Shown: positions 9,029-18,885, counted from the stretch's first letter. The stretch is 55,429 nucleotides of DNA from Hyphomicrobiales bacterium (GCA_900470775.1 UCBZ01000023.1:1-55429); one strand, 5' to 3'. A program made the numbers and translations. Notes: generated by a model from the sequence alone, not told the origin.

Positions 9029-9627
9029 CTAGCCGACCGCAATACCGTGAGCCTGGCCTTCTGCTGGTCACACGTCCGGCGCAAGTTCTACGATCTCGCG
9101 CAAGGCGGTCCCGCGCCGATCGCTACGGAAGCGCTCGCGCGGATCGCCGAACACTACCGCATCGAGGGTGAGATCCGCACGGCCGTCCGGCCGAGGAACG
9201 CCGCGACATCCGCCGGGCGAGAAGCCGCGCGATCGTCGGTGCGCTCGAACCGTGGTTGAAGCCGAAGCTCGACCTGGTCAGCCAGAAGAGCAAACTCGCC
9301 GAGGCCATCCGCTACGCACTCTCGCGATGGGCGGGCCTCAGTCGCTTCCTCGACGACGGCCGCGTCGAAATCGACCCCAACGTCGTCGAACGCGCCATCC
9401 GACCGATCGCGCTCAATCGCAAGAATGCGCTCTTCGCCGGCATCGACGGCGGCGGCGAGCACTGGGCGGTCATCGCTCCGCTCGTCGAAACCTGCCAGCT
9501 CAACGGCGTCGACCCACAATCTTATCTCGCCGACGTCATCGCCCGCATCGTCGCCGGCCATCCGCAGAGCCAGATCGACGACCTGCTGCCATGGGCCTAT
9601 GCGCCTCCGCTCAAGGCCGTGGCCTGA
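9029..9627 (+). pseudogene. IS66 TnpC transposase remnant, 5' deleted and frameshifted
   Basis: Only the C-terminal ~200 residues of the ~500-residue transposase remain. They start near LAFCWSHVRRKFYDLA, with a frame change close to 9170-9185. The second frame holds ALSRWAGLSRFLDDGRVEID and ERAIRPIALNRKNALFAG, followed by the family C-terminal domain. The N-terminal zinc finger and the first catalytic aspartates are missing. Confidence 0.78.
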
Positions 9628-9924
9628 AAACACCGCTTACCGTACTGCTGCCTGTCACGTCGTTGATGTTCATCCCATTGATGACATCGGTGCAGTACAG
9701 AGAGGCGGCGCTCCTAGCGCGGAGCGCGTTCGCAGTGAGCGTGCGCAAAGCCTGTCATCGTGGCGTCAGTCAAACCAGACGCGCCGTCGATGCCTTTGTC
9801 ACCGATGCCGGTGGCGCAACGCAAGGTGTAGAGCCCGTTGCCTGTGTAGGTTGAGAGCAAATTTGCGAAGTACCAGCCGCCGGGAAGCTGACGGGGACAA
9901 AATCGCTTTCGAGCGTGGTCGCGT

Positions 9925-10932
9925 TCAGTAGAACTCGCGATACCAAGCGACGAAGCGGGCGATGCCGGTCTCGATCGGCGTATCCGGCCTGAAATCGACC
10001 CGCGCCATCAGGTCCGAGACGTCGGCATAGGTCGCGCGCACGTCGCCGGGCTGCATCGGGAGATGGCGCTTGATCGCGGCCTTGCCACAGGCCTGCTCGA
10101 TCACGGCGATGAAGCGGTCGAGCCGGACCGGCGTGTGGTTGCCGATATTGTAGACGCGCCAGGGCGCGGCCGCGGTGGCGGGGCCGTGATCGACGCCGTT
10201 GGCATCCGGCTCCGGCGGCAGAGCGGCCAGCCTGACGATCGCCTCGCTGATGTCGTCGACATAGGTGAAGTCGCGGCTCATCTCGCCTTCCGCGTAGACG
10301 TCGATCGGCTTGCCTTCGAGGATCGCCTTGGTGAACTTGAAATAGGCCATGTCCGGCCGGCCCCACGGCCCGTAGACGGTGAAGAAGCGCAGGCCCGTGG
10401 CCGGAATGCCGTAGAGATGCGAGTAGCTGTGCGCCATCAGTTCGTTGGCGCGCTTGGTCGCGGCATAGAGCGAGACCGGGTGGTCGGCGCCGTCATGCTC
10501 GCTGAAGGGCACCTTGGCGTTGGCACCGTAAACCGAGCTCGACGAGGCATAGACCAGATGCGCGATCGGGTGATGCCGGCAGGCCTCCAGCACCGAGAGG
10601 AAGCCGTCGAGATTGGAATGGGCATAGGCGCGCGGATTGTCGAGCGAGTAGCGCACGCCGGCCTGAGCCGCGAGATGGATCACGACATCGGGCTTGAAGG
10701 CGGCGAAGGCAGCCTGGAGCGCGTCGTAATCGGCGATGTCGATCGGTTGGAAGCTGAAGCCGTTGCGGGGCAATAGCTGGTCGAGCCGGGCCTGCTTCAG
10801 CGCCGGATCGTAATAGGGCGTCAGATTGTCGATGCCCAGCACGGTCGTACCCCGCGCCAGCAACGCCTGTGTGACATGGAAGCCGACGAAGCCGGCGGCA
10901 CCCGTCAGCAGCACGCGTTGGTAATCACTCAT
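9925..10932 (-). CDS. UDP-glucuronate 4-epimerase (NAD-dependent, extended SDR)
   Basis: The protein has 335 residues from the ATG at 10932, where the fold starts; the open frame runs on to 11040. Features are the NAD-binding G-x-x-G-x-x-G (TGAAGFVGFH), VIHLAAQAGVRYS, the catalytic Ser in YASSSSVYG, the Y-x-x-x-K pair in YAATK, and RFFTVYGPWGRPDMA. This pattern is characteristic of the UDP-GlcA 4-epimerase group, which makes UDP-galacturonate for acidic polysaccharides. It lies between the IS66 remnant and an IS701 copy and was probably the last gene of the minus-strand EPS operon before IS701 came in. It would supply galacturonic acid to the EPS or to lipopolysaccharide. Confidence 0.9.
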   Translation of the reverse strand: MSDYQRVLLTGAAGFVGFHVTQALLARGTTVLGIDNLTPYYDPALKQARLDQLLPRNGFSFQPIDIADYDALQAAFAAFKPDVVIHLAAQAGVRYSLDNPRAYAHSNLDGFLSVLEACRHHPIAHLVYASSSSVYGANAKVPFSEHDGADHPVSLYAATKRANELMAHSYSHLYGIPATGLRFFTVYGPWGRPDMAYFKFTKAILEGKPIDVYAEGEMSRDFTYVDDISEAIVRLAALPPEPDANGVDHGPATAAAPWRVYNIGNHTPVRLDRFIAVIEQACGKAAIKRHLPMQPGDVRATYADVSDLMARVDFRPDTPIETGIARFVAWYREFY

Positions 10933-11036
10933 CGTCAACCCGTTCCATCCTCGATCGCCATTCCCCCTATCACATCGCACTGCAGCGTGATTCAAGAGCT
11001 GGCCCACGCCGCCCCCTTGGTGGGCCTTCAGTTCTT

Positions 11037-12468
11037 GCACTACTTTGGCAGATTTTTAGGAACCAGGCATCGGTTACTATGCGGACATCGCGTTGGCGGC
11101 GGCCGTTCGAGGCTGAAGATGATGGCTGCCCGGATCGCTGGAAGGGTTGGCTGTGGTGGCGGACCCTGGCTTCTTTTTTCCCGCCTCGCCTGTTTGAGGC
11201 GGCGGGATTGGAGGAAGGCGTAGGCGATCATGGTCATGAGCGCGTGCCGGTGCAGTCCGGTCCATGATCGTCCCTCGAAGTGGTCGAGACCGAGTTCCTC
11301 CTTCAACTGCTGATGCGCCTGCTCGCAGATCCAGCGCGCCTTGATCGCACCGGCCAGGCGCGTGAGCGAGGTGTCGGCCGGCAGGTTCGAGAGATAGTAC
11401 TTGCGGTCTCCATTGGAGCGATGTTCTCCGATCAGCCAGACCTCCTCGCCGGCAGATGCTGGGCGCCCAGGGCGCCTATCCGCTGTGGCGGACCGTCGGC
11501 GACACGCACGCGCATCGCGGCAAAGCGGGCCTTCAGGCGCCCTTTCGTCCCGCGCCGCCAACTCAGCATCCGCCAAGGCGCCTCTTCCAGCATCGCCTGT
11601 GCGCTGACCGACGCCGTGTCCGGGACAGGGCGCTTTCGCGGGCGGCCGCGTCCGGCGACGGGGAAGATCATCATCACGCCGGCCTGATAGACCTTCTGCT
11701 TGAAGGGAATGCCAACTGCCCAGACAAGCCCTCGCTCACTCAGGCCCTGTCGAAACGACGCGGAGAGGCCATACCCGGCATCGGCCAGCACGCAGCCAAA
11801 ACGCGCCCCGGCGGCACGGACGCGATCGATCTCGGCGAGCGCGATCTCCGGCTTGGTCCGATAGCCCTCGAAATCCTTCGGCACACCCGCACGGGAGAGC
11901 CGCGCGGGATCGCTCGTCCAGCTCTCAGGCAGGAAAAGCCGCAACCCGACCATAACCGGGACTTCACCGGAAGCCAGCGTCAGCGACACCAGTGTCTGAC
12001 AGTTGGCATTCTTGCCGAGCGCCGAGGCATATTGCGGCGCGACGCCGACCGAGCGTTCGCCTTTCTTCGGCAGGGCCGTGTCATCGACGATCAGCCAGGC
12101 CTCAGCGCCGCCAACCATCCTGTCGGCCTCAGTGAGCAAGGCCTTCTCAAGTGGCGCGGCGTCCCAGGTCCCGCTGGCGATGAAGTGATGAAGCTGGTCG
12201 TAGCCCGACGCCACCGTCGCGCGCCGCCATCGGCTGGATGCTCTTGCGATCACCTGCGCCGATCAGCCCTGCCACATAAGCCGGACACATCCGCGTCCGT
12301 ACCTTGTGCCCAAGAGCAACGAGAAACGGTGCAAGCCAGCGCTCAAGATCGGACTTCCAGCTCTCGTCCATGGCCGGCCCTCCATAAGCCGACCACCCAT
12401 GAATCACGCAAACCGCGCCGCGGGAATCCCAAAAATACTGCCCAACTCAAAATCTGCCAAAGTAGTGC
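11037..12468 (-). mobile_element. IS701-family insertion sequence with perfect terminal repeats
   Basis: Twenty-base terminal inverted repeats are identical: GCACTACTTTGGCAGATTTT at 11037-11056 and its complement at 12449-12468. They enclose a single transposase frame on the minus strand. Duplicated flanks are not clear; if the element really starts at CTACTTT, TGCA and TGCT flank it. It separates the epimerase gene from the rest of the EPS operon. Confidence 0.85.
11040..12371 (-). pseudogene. IS701-family transposase with two frameshifts
   Basis: The start at 12371 gives MDESWKSDLERWLAPFLVAL. The frame breaks near 12220, after GDRKSIQPMAAR. The central frame carries ATVASGYDQLHHFIASGTWD, the catalytic IVDDTALPKKG motif and GCVLADAGYG. 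A second break near 11447 leads to EVWLIGEHRSNGDRKYYLSN and the closing KARWICEQAHQQLKEELGLD block with its catalytic Glu. All domains of the ~440-residue DDE transposase are present but spread over three frames, so it is probably inactive. Confidence 0.82.
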
Positions 12469-12530
12469 TAGTAGGCCGAGTCGCGGCGCAGCGATGCAGC
12501 GTCACATGTCCACCGAGATCGCAATGCCGG

Positions 12531-13634
12531 TCAAACGTGACGTAACTGCTCATATACGGCAATCACGCGCTCGGCGTGGCGCCGCGGACTGACATCCTCA
12601 GCGACGTCTAAGCGAGCCTGCGTCGAGAGCAGCACTGATTGCGGCTCGGCGAGCACGGTGAGTGCCGCCTCGGCGAACGAGCCTGCGGAGTCGTCTTTGT
12701 CGACAAGACGTCCGCCCTTCCAGCGCCGCCCGATCTCGGTGTGGCCGGCATCGTCGGTCGCGACATAGGGGGTGCCCAGCAGCGCGGCCTCGATCGGCGT
12801 TCGCCCGAAAGGCTCGCGCACGGCTGGCATCAGCAACAGATCGAGGGCCGCGAGGTTGCGCTCGACGGGGAGGCAGAATCCCGGAAAATGCACACGCTCT
12901 CCGATGCCAAGCCGCGCCGCGATCGTCTGCAAGTTGTGGACGGTCAACTCGCCGTCTCGACCGAAGAAGACGAAGGCCGCACGCGGCTCTCGTGCCACCA
13001 TCGCGGCTGCTGCCTCAATGAAGAACTCCGGCCGCTTGCGCCGCCAGAAATTTCCGACAAAACCGATGATTACTGCTTCGCTCAGCAAACCGAGTTTGCC
13101 GACCAGCCAAGCCCGCGCTGCGCTGCGATCTGTGCTCCGATCGATGGCGAATGGGTCGGTGATCGTGCTGACCCGCTGTTCCGGCAGATAATTGACCGAG
13201 CGCCTGGTTTCATCGGAGATCGCGATGACGTGACTCGCCGCTCGGATCAGCATGGTGTTGGGCAGCACGCGCCGGTTGAGGGCGCGGTGGTGGTAGATTG
13301 TCGGAATTCCGGCGAGCCAGGCGGGCACCAGCCATGATTGCAGTGCAGCAATATCGTTGGTGTGGATAATGGCAGGCGGGCGCAGCAGGGCGGTGCGCGC
13401 GAACACCCTGGCCGCATCATAGACAGGATTGTGCCGGCCGGCCGTCTTCTCTCCGGTGCCGATGACGCCGAGCCCCATCGCCGCCGCCTCAGTCGCGATC
13501 CGAGAACCCTCGCGAGCGATCACGGTGCAACGATGCCCGAAGTCTTGCGCCAGCGACTGCGCCAGCGTGAAGGCCGAGACATGGCTGCCGCCAATATCCT
13601 GCCCGATGAAGGGAAACAGCACATGCTCGGTCAT
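12531..13634 (-). CDS. Glycosyltransferase, GT4 type (GT-B fold)
   Basis: The protein has 367 residues from the ATG at 13634. The N-terminal Rossmann domain begins MTEHVLFPFIGQDIGGSHVS, with the glycine-rich acceptor loop. The C-terminal domain holds IGFVGNFWRRKRPEFFIEAA, FFGRDG and the nucleotide-sugar contact E-P-F-G-R-T-P-I-E-A-A. These are features of GT4 retaining glycosyltransferases that extend lipid-linked repeat units on the cytoplasmic face of the inner membrane. It follows the murA-like gene by 80 bases on the same strand and belongs to the wzc-murB-murA operon. Donor and acceptor are unknown. If the neighbouring murA and murB products make a lactylated UDP-sugar, this enzyme is the closest candidate to transfer it. 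Confidence 0.85.
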   Translation of the reverse strand: MTEHVLFPFIGQDIGGSHVSAFTLAQSLAQDFGHRCTVIAREGSRIATEAAAMGLGVIGTGEKTAGRHNPVYDAARVFARTALLRPPAIIHTNDIAALQSWLVPAWLAGIPTIYHHRALNRRVLPNTMLIRAASHVIAISDETRRSVNYLPEQRVSTITDPFAIDRSTDRSAARAWLVGKLGLLSEAVIIGFVGNFWRRKRPEFFIEAAAAMVAREPRAAFVFFGRDGELTVHNLQTIAARLGIGERVHFPGFCLPVERNLAALDLLLMPAVREPFGRTPIEAALLGTPYVATDDAGHTEIGRRWKGGRLVDKDDSAGSFAEAALTVLAEPQSVLLSTQARLDVAEDVSPRRHAERVIAVYEQLRHV

Positions 13635-13714
13635 TAAGCGCTCTCGGCGGGATCGACAGCGGCTGGCCCCTTGACGCATCGGCGCGTTCGGTTGCAGCGT
13701 TGCATCGGAGATTT

Positions 13715-15019
13715 TCAGACGGCGCGTACGTTCGCACCCAGGCTGAGCAGCTTTCCGATGATATCATTGTAGCCGCGCTCGACCTGCCAGGCGTCCTCGA
13801 TGCGGGTTTCACCCTCCGCCACGAGCCCGAGCAGCGTCAGGGCTATGCCAGCCCTCAGGTCGAGCGCCCGAACCGTCGCACCCTTCAGCGCGGCGGCGCC
13901 CTCGAGCAGAAGCGCACCATTGGCGATTCGGCTCGACACGCCCATCTTCTCGAACTCATCGCGATAGCTGTAACGGTCGGGGAAGCGCAGATCGACAATC
14001 GTGGACTTGCCCCGAGCGCAGGCACCATAAACCGCAAACAGCGGTTGCATGTCGGAATTGATGCCCGGGAACGGGCCCGTGCTGATCTCGATCGGATAGC
14101 AGGAGCCGCCGCGCACGATGATCGCATCGTCGCTCCGGTAGAACTTCGCGCCGCTCTCTCTGAGGAAAATGAGAGGTACTTCCAGGTCGGCATGCGGAAA
14201 ATTATCGATCTCGACGTCGCCGCCGGTGATGGTCGCGCCGATCAGCCAGGTCAGCGCCTCCATGTTGTCCGAAATTGTCGTGTGCTGAACGCCGCCCAGT
14301 GCATCGACGCCGACGACGCGGATGCTCTCTTGGCCGAAAACCTCTATCTCGGCGCCCATAGCCCGCAACATTCTGATGAGGTCGAGAATTTCCGGGCGGA
14401 CATGCGGATTCCAAATGCGCGTCTCGCCCTTGGCGAGGCTGCCGCAGAGCAATGCGTTCTCAGTCGCGCCTGTGGAGCGGATCGGCAGGACGATGTCCGC
14501 GCCGGTCAGGCCGGAAGGGGCTTCGGCGCAAAGCATGCCGTCATTGGTCCATACCTTAGCACCGAGACTGCGCAGCACGAACTCGTGGAGATCGTATTTG
14601 CGTTCACCGAGATCACAGCCACCGGGTAGTGGCACCGCGCCAGAGCCGGTGCGCGCCGTCAGGGCGCCCAGAACCAAAAGCGTGTTGCGGATGGAGCGGC
14701 CATTCCAATCCAGCACGCTCGAGAGCGGGCGCTCCTCTTCCACAATGAGGGTCGATCCCTCGACCCAGCACGTCTTGCCAAGATGTTCGAGCATGCCCTT
14801 ATGGACGATCGCATCGAGCAGGCGGGCGGGGTAGTTGCGAATGGCGACGCGCTGATCGGTGAGAAGCGTGGCCGCCATCAGGCGCAGCACCGAGTTCTTT
14901 GCGCCGCTGACGGAAACCTTGCCAGACAGCTGCGATCGGGATGCGGTGATCGTGGTCAGTTGATCAGGCTGTGCTTGGTCTTCTGTGACGTAAACCTCGG
15001 CGAGATTGCTTTTGATCAT
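13715..15019 (-). CDS. murA: MurA-type UDP-N-acetylglucosamine enolpyruvyl transferase (EPS-locus paralogue)
   Basis: The protein has 434 residues, with ATG at 15019 after GAGGAAA. The EPSP-synthase/MurA fold is complete: SGAKN (K41, N42), the loop GGCDLGERKYDLH with C135, R140, D143 and H145, SDMQ with D323, and DLRA with R389. All correspond to the residues of E. coli MurA used for PEP addition to UDP-GlcNAc. A segment that usually reads P-D-R-I-E-x-G-T is S-D-N-M-E-A-L-T here, so this is a divergent branch. It is translated after a MurB-type reductase in an EPS operon rather than in a division/wall cluster. Either it is a second copy of murA, or it acts on another UDP-sugar for the polysaccharide. 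Confidence 0.85.
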   Translation of the reverse strand: MIKSNLAEVYVTEDQAQPDQLTTITASRSQLSGKVSVSGAKNSVLRLMAATLLTDQRVAIRNYPARLLDAIVHKGMLEHLGKTCWVEGSTLIVEEERPLSSVLDWNGRSIRNTLLVLGALTARTGSGAVPLPGGCDLGERKYDLHEFVLRSLGAKVWTNDGMLCAEAPSGLTGADIVLPIRSTGATENALLCGSLAKGETRIWNPHVRPEILDLIRMLRAMGAEIEVFGQESIRVVGVDALGGVQHTTISDNMEALTWLIGATITGGDVEIDNFPHADLEVPLIFLRESGAKFYRSDDAIIVRGGSCYPIEISTGPFPGINSDMQPLFAVYGACARGKSTIVDLRFPDRYSYRDEFEKMGVSSRIANGALLLEGAAALKGATVRALDLRAGIALTLLGLVAEGETRIEDAWQVERGYNDIIGKLLSLGANVRAV

Positions 15020-15205
15020 CGGCTTTCCTCAGCTTGCGCCGTACGGCGCGATCGTTGGCCACGAGATCGGCCAGCGGAAAACCTGGCTCCCGCATTTGCT
15101 TTTTTGCGGCCGGGCCACTGCAGCTGGCTGGACGCCACCCGGCTATGATGCGGCGCAGCATAGAAGGAGATGCGCCTTTTGTCCAAGCACGTGTTGCGTA
15201 TAAAC

Positions 15206-16300
15206 TCATGTCTCGAGTTCGATTGCATGTGCCTCGGTGGTGATCGCCTCGGCCGCGGCTTCATGGGCGGGTCTGATCGAGCCGTCGGGTGCGACATGGC
15301 GGACCTCGCAATCCATCCAGAAACCGGTCTCGTCGTGAACGCGCGTGCGCGCCAGATGCACCAGGCCCAGAACGTCGTTGCTCGTCGCCTGGCCGAGATT
15401 GACGATGAAATTGGCGTGAATCGGCGATATTTCCGCGCCACCCAGCCGCGTGCCTTTCAGCCCCGCCCGTTCGATCGCGGCGCCGGGTGGGCCTACGATG
15501 CTGTACATGGCCGGGTCGCTGAGAAAGACCGAGCCGCAGTTCGGCAGATTCTTCGGAAATTTGCGCCGGCGCTCGGACAGGGTCGCGATCATGTCGCGCC
15601 GAATCGCGCCCGGATCAGCTTTGGTAAAGGAGAGATCCGCCTCCAGTACGATCAGGCCGTCGGTCTGCAGCGACGAGCCACGATAGTGGAAAGCGCATTG
15701 CGCCTGCGATCGTTCGAAAGGATTGCCCCGCAGATCGCAGCCGCGGACCGAGACGATGTTCGTGCCGATCCCCTTCCGCTGGCTGCCGCCGTTCATGTAG
15801 ATCAGCCCGCCCAACGTGCCCGGAATGCCGATCGCATGTTCGAGGCCGCTTAGGCCGTGACGACCAAGCTCGCGGACGAAGCGCGGCACCCAGATCCCTG
15901 CTTCCGCCCACACGCAGCGTCCTTCGCGACGAAAGCCCGAAAGTGCGGGACCGATCCGGACGATGACGCCGTCGAAGCCTGCGTCGTCGAACAGCAGGTT
16001 GGAGCCATCGCCAACGACCAGCACCGGAAGGCTGGCTTCGGCTAGCGCGGCCAGAACCAGCCGTGTCTCCGCGGCCGTCGCTGGTTCCACCAGTCCAGAG
16101 GCGCAGCCGCCGATCCGCCAGCGCGAGAGGCAGCGCAGGTCGGCGCCTTCTTCGACCCTGCCGCTAACGGACATCCTGAGGCGCGCTAGTACGGAGCGAA
16201 GCTTCGGATTAGCGGCGCGTGGCATCGCCGGGCCGGGGCGAGAGCTATCGGGCGAAATCACGAGGTCGTTCCATCCGGGAGCAGGCGCCGCCTTCGACAC
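15206..16300 (-). CDS. murB: MurB-type UDP-N-acetylenolpyruvoylglucosamine reductase
   Basis: The protein has 364 residues from the GTG at 16300; homology begins only near residue 50, so the ATGs at 16225 or 16174 may be the real start. The FAD-binding domain has VVGDGSNLLF and IGIPGTLGGLIYMNGG. The C-terminal domain has NCGSVFLSDP with the catalytic Ser (S257), AGLKGTRLGGAEISPIHANF, and E332 near the end. MurB enzymes reduce the enolpyruvyl ether made by MurA to a D-lactyl ether, using NADPH and FAD. The gene is 52 bases after wzc and 186 bases before the murA-like gene, so the two steps are encoded in order. In wall synthesis the two genes are seldom placed inside an EPS operon. Confidence 0.87.
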   Translation of the reverse strand: MSKAAPAPGWNDLVISPDSSRPGPAMPRAANPKLRSVLARLRMSVSGRVEEGADLRCLSRWRIGGCASGLVEPATAAETRLVLAALAEASLPVLVVGDGSNLLFDDAGFDGVIVRIGPALSGFRREGRCVWAEAGIWVPRFVRELGRHGLSGLEHAIGIPGTLGGLIYMNGGSQRKGIGTNIVSVRGCDLRGNPFERSQAQCAFHYRGSSLQTDGLIVLEADLSFTKADPGAIRRDMIATLSERRRKFPKNLPNCGSVFLSDPAMYSIVGPPGAAIERAGLKGTRLGGAEISPIHANFIVNLGQATSNDVLGLVHLARTRVHDETGFWMDCEVRHVAPDGSIRPAHEAAAEAITTEAHAIELET

Positions 16301-16352
16301 GGGCGCCTGAACATGCTGCGCAAAAAGTGGAGCCAGCCTTTCGCATTCCGAG

Positions 16353-18638
16353 CTAGCGATAATACCGGTTGAAAACTTCTTCCTGCTTTTTGTCTAGGCC
16401 ATAGGGCTCGTAGCTCTTCAGCTTGTCGACCTCGACCTTGTTGAGGACCGCGCCGATCAGCTTCTCGCGCACGGCCGGGCTGGAAGCGAGAGCGTTGCGG
16501 ACGAAGCGGCGCGGCACGTTGCCCCATTCGACCACCATGACCACTGCGTCGAGAAGCTCTGCCGCGACGCGCGCATCGATGACCGGGCCGATCGGCGGAA
16601 GGTCGACGATCACGTAGTCGTAAACGTTGGACAGGCTTTTGAGCAGGGCGGCCATGTTGGGTGATGAGATCAGGTCTCCGCTCAGAAAGAAATTGTGCTT
16701 CACGGTGGCCGGGAAGATCATCAGCCCCGTAGCCGGATCGAGCGCCATGATCTGGCTGATCGGTACCTGCTCGAGCAGCACGTCACCGAGCCCGACGCTC
16801 GGCTTCAGGCCCGCGAGCTTGGTGAGGCCCGCCTCGCGCAGATCCGCATCGATGAGTGCGACTCGGTTGCCTTGCAGTGCGAGCAGGCTCGCAAGATTGA
16901 GCGACACTGTCGACTTGCCTTCGCGCGGCATGCTGGAAACGATGCCCACTACCTTGGCGCGGTCTATTTTCAGGCTGCCGTCGATGCCCATCTTCACGGC
17001 GCGCAGCGTTTCCGAATAGCTCGAGAACGGGTGCTTGGTCGCGTACTGTCCAAGTGCGCCTTCAGACGGCGTGGTGTAGTCACGCAGGCCTGCGCCGGTG
17101 GTGCCGGTTTTCGAGGTGCCGTCGATCTTCGGCAGTAGCCCGAAAACATCGATGCCCAGATCGGTCTCGACCTGATTGGCAGTTCGAAAGGCACGATCGG
17201 ACAGTTCCCGGAAGGCGCCGATCCCGACGCCGGCCCCAAGCCCCAGCAGAACGCCGGCTGCGGCGAACAGCACCATGCGCGGTTCACTGGCCTGGAGCGG
17301 CGCCGACGCGTCCGAAACGACCCTGGCATCGTTTAGCGGGAAGGATTCCTGCTGAACCGTTTCCTGATAGCGTTGGAGGAAGCTCTGGTAGAGCGCCCGG
17401 ATGGCGGTGGCTTCCTGTTCCAGCTGGCGCAGCTGCACCAGCGAACTGTTGGCGGTGGTCGTGACTGCGGTGGACTGGACCAGTTGTCGGGTCAGCGCGT
17501 CCTGACGTTCACGCGCGATCGCGAGTTCGCTCTCGAAACCGGCAAGGACGTTGCGAAGCTCCTCGAACGTCTGCTTCTTGTAATCGGCGATGTCGTTGCG
17601 GAGCCTGATCGAAAGCTGGTGATTCGGTCCCACGCGCGCCACCGTATCGCTGTAGCGCTTGGTGGTGTCGGTTAGCTTCTGGCGCAACTGCGCGATGGTC
17701 GCGACCTCCTGCGCCTCGGTGATGTTGGCATCGGGGTTGCCGCTGTCAATCAAGCGCTTCAGATTTTCATATCGGGCCTGCTTGCGAACGAGATCGGCGG
17801 CCGCGAGCGCAATGTCGTTGTTCAACTGGGTCAACTGCTGGTCGGAGACCAGCTGGCCGTTCGCCGCCAGAAGGTTGTTGCGGGTGCGATAATCCTCGAC
17901 TGCGCGGCTGGCGTCGCCGCTTTGTCGACGCAGCTGCTCGAGCCGCTCGCGGAACCAGTCGCCAGCCCGCTTGGCCTCGTCGACATGTGCATCGATCTGA
18001 TTGGCGAGGAAGGCTTCCGCCACGCCGTTTGCGATCGCGGCGGACTTGCGCGGCTGCTGGGTGGTCACCGCTATCTGCAGGACGTTCGACTTGCCGGCCC
18101 GTGTCACCTTGATCGCGGCGCCAAGATTGGCGATGACGATTCGTTCCGTGCGGTATCTCGGATCCGAACCCGGCGTCGACGGCTGAAACAGCCGCAGCGG
18201 GTTCAGGTTCGAGACGAACCGTATGATCATCGTCGGCAGAGAGGGCGGTTCCGTCCCGTTAAACTCCTGGTCTTTCATCAGGTCCAGTTTGGCGATGACC
18301 ACGCCGAGCACGCGTTCGGACCGCACGAGTTCGGCCTGATTGTCGACCAGCGAAGATTCCGTCGCTATGTTAGTCTGCGCGGAAATATCCTGGATCGCCC
18401 GGATCTGGCGATTACCGATGAGCAGCGAAGCCTGCGCCGTATACCGCACGGTCGAGAGGAAACCGATAATGAGGAACAGCGTCAGGCAGGCGCCGACGCA
18501 GATAGCCGTGACCTTGATGTGACGGCGCGCCATAGACAAAATGGCGACAATATCGATGCCCTTCAGCAACGCCACGTCGTCCGCATCGGTGCGGTTCAGC
18601 TTTCTGACGTGGTCGAAATGAGGCTGCGTCTGAAGCAT
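16353..18638 (-). CDS. Polysaccharide co-polymerase with BY-kinase domain (Wzc/ExoP-like)
   Basis: The protein has 761 residues. A Wzz domain follows a first membrane segment (~40-60), then a long coiled-coil periplasmic region with the G-N-x-R type element, a second membrane segment near 455-480, and a cytoplasmic tyrosine-kinase domain. The latter has Walker A SSMPREGKST (~568-577), Walker A' VALIDADLR and Walker B YVIVDLPP. The C-terminus is tyrosine-rich (YEPYG, RYYR), as needed for autophosphorylation. Such proteins control chain length and export together with a Wza channel, which is encoded upstream at 21190-22395. It heads the murB-murA-glycosyltransferase group on the minus strand. 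Confidence 0.93.
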   Translation of the reverse strand: MLQTQPHFDHVRKLNRTDADDVALLKGIDIVAILSMARRHIKVTAICVGACLTLFLIIGFLSTVRYTAQASLLIGNRQIRAIQDISAQTNIATESSLVDNQAELVRSERVLGVVIAKLDLMKDQEFNGTEPPSLPTMIIRFVSNLNPLRLFQPSTPGSDPRYRTERIVIANLGAAIKVTRAGKSNVLQIAVTTQQPRKSAAIANGVAEAFLANQIDAHVDEAKRAGDWFRERLEQLRRQSGDASRAVEDYRTRNNLLAANGQLVSDQQLTQLNNDIALAAADLVRKQARYENLKRLIDSGNPDANITEAQEVATIAQLRQKLTDTTKRYSDTVARVGPNHQLSIRLRNDIADYKKQTFEELRNVLAGFESELAIARERQDALTRQLVQSTAVTTTANSSLVQLRQLEQEATAIRALYQSFLQRYQETVQQESFPLNDARVVSDASAPLQASEPRMVLFAAAGVLLGLGAGVGIGAFRELSDRAFRTANQVETDLGIDVFGLLPKIDGTSKTGTTGAGLRDYTTPSEGALGQYATKHPFSSYSETLRAVKMGIDGSLKIDRAKVVGIVSSMPREGKSTVSLNLASLLALQGNRVALIDADLREAGLTKLAGLKPSVGLGDVLLEQVPISQIMALDPATGLMIFPATVKHNFFLSGDLISSPNMAALLKSLSNVYDYVIVDLPPIGPVIDARVAAELLDAVVMVVEWGNVPRRFVRNALASSPAVREKLIGAVLNKVEVDKLKSYEPYGLDKKQEEVFNRYYR

Positions 18639-18885
18639 TATCTTCCCGTCATCCCTTCAGGCCAGCGCGCGTCTTGTGACGCTCTCTGCCGCATTAGTCC
18701 TGACACAACGATTTCGAACTTTTGGTGGCCGTCATGGGCGCTGCTGCAATGATCATCGAAGTTGTTCCGACAGACTAATCCCGAGCCAAGACGATTCCGC
18801 ATAGCGGCCCGCAGCATCCCGGGGACAGGGCCTATTCAAAGCAAGTCCCGCGCCTCGTCGGGTGTGCCAAAATCGGCCAACGGGC

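Larger units (their letters stand above)
8227..9640 (+). mobile_element. Degenerate IS66-family element with internal deletion
   Basis: Remains of tnpA, tnpB and tnpC occur in the IS66 order, each frameshifted, with most of the 5' half of tnpC missing. The right end reads ACCGCTTAC (9632-9640), the complement of the GTAAGCG start typical of IS66 ends. The left inverted repeat is not clear; the best candidate starts near 8225. The element cannot transpose on its own. Confidence 0.8.

Noticed and set aside
9641..9924. Minus-strand frames between the IS66 remnant and the epimerase gene
   Set aside because: A stretch reads like protein (G-L-Y-T-L-R-C-A-T-G-I-G-D-K), but it has no start, no family match I can name and several stops. 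Too weak to call a gene.
11456..12592. Long plus-strand frame of 378 codons
   Set aside because: It is the antisense of the IS701 transposase, with no start region or homology of its own.
13715..16300. Ordinary cell-wall (dcw) cluster
   Set aside because: No other mur, ddl, fts or mra genes are nearby. The neighbours are wzc and glycosyltransferase genes.
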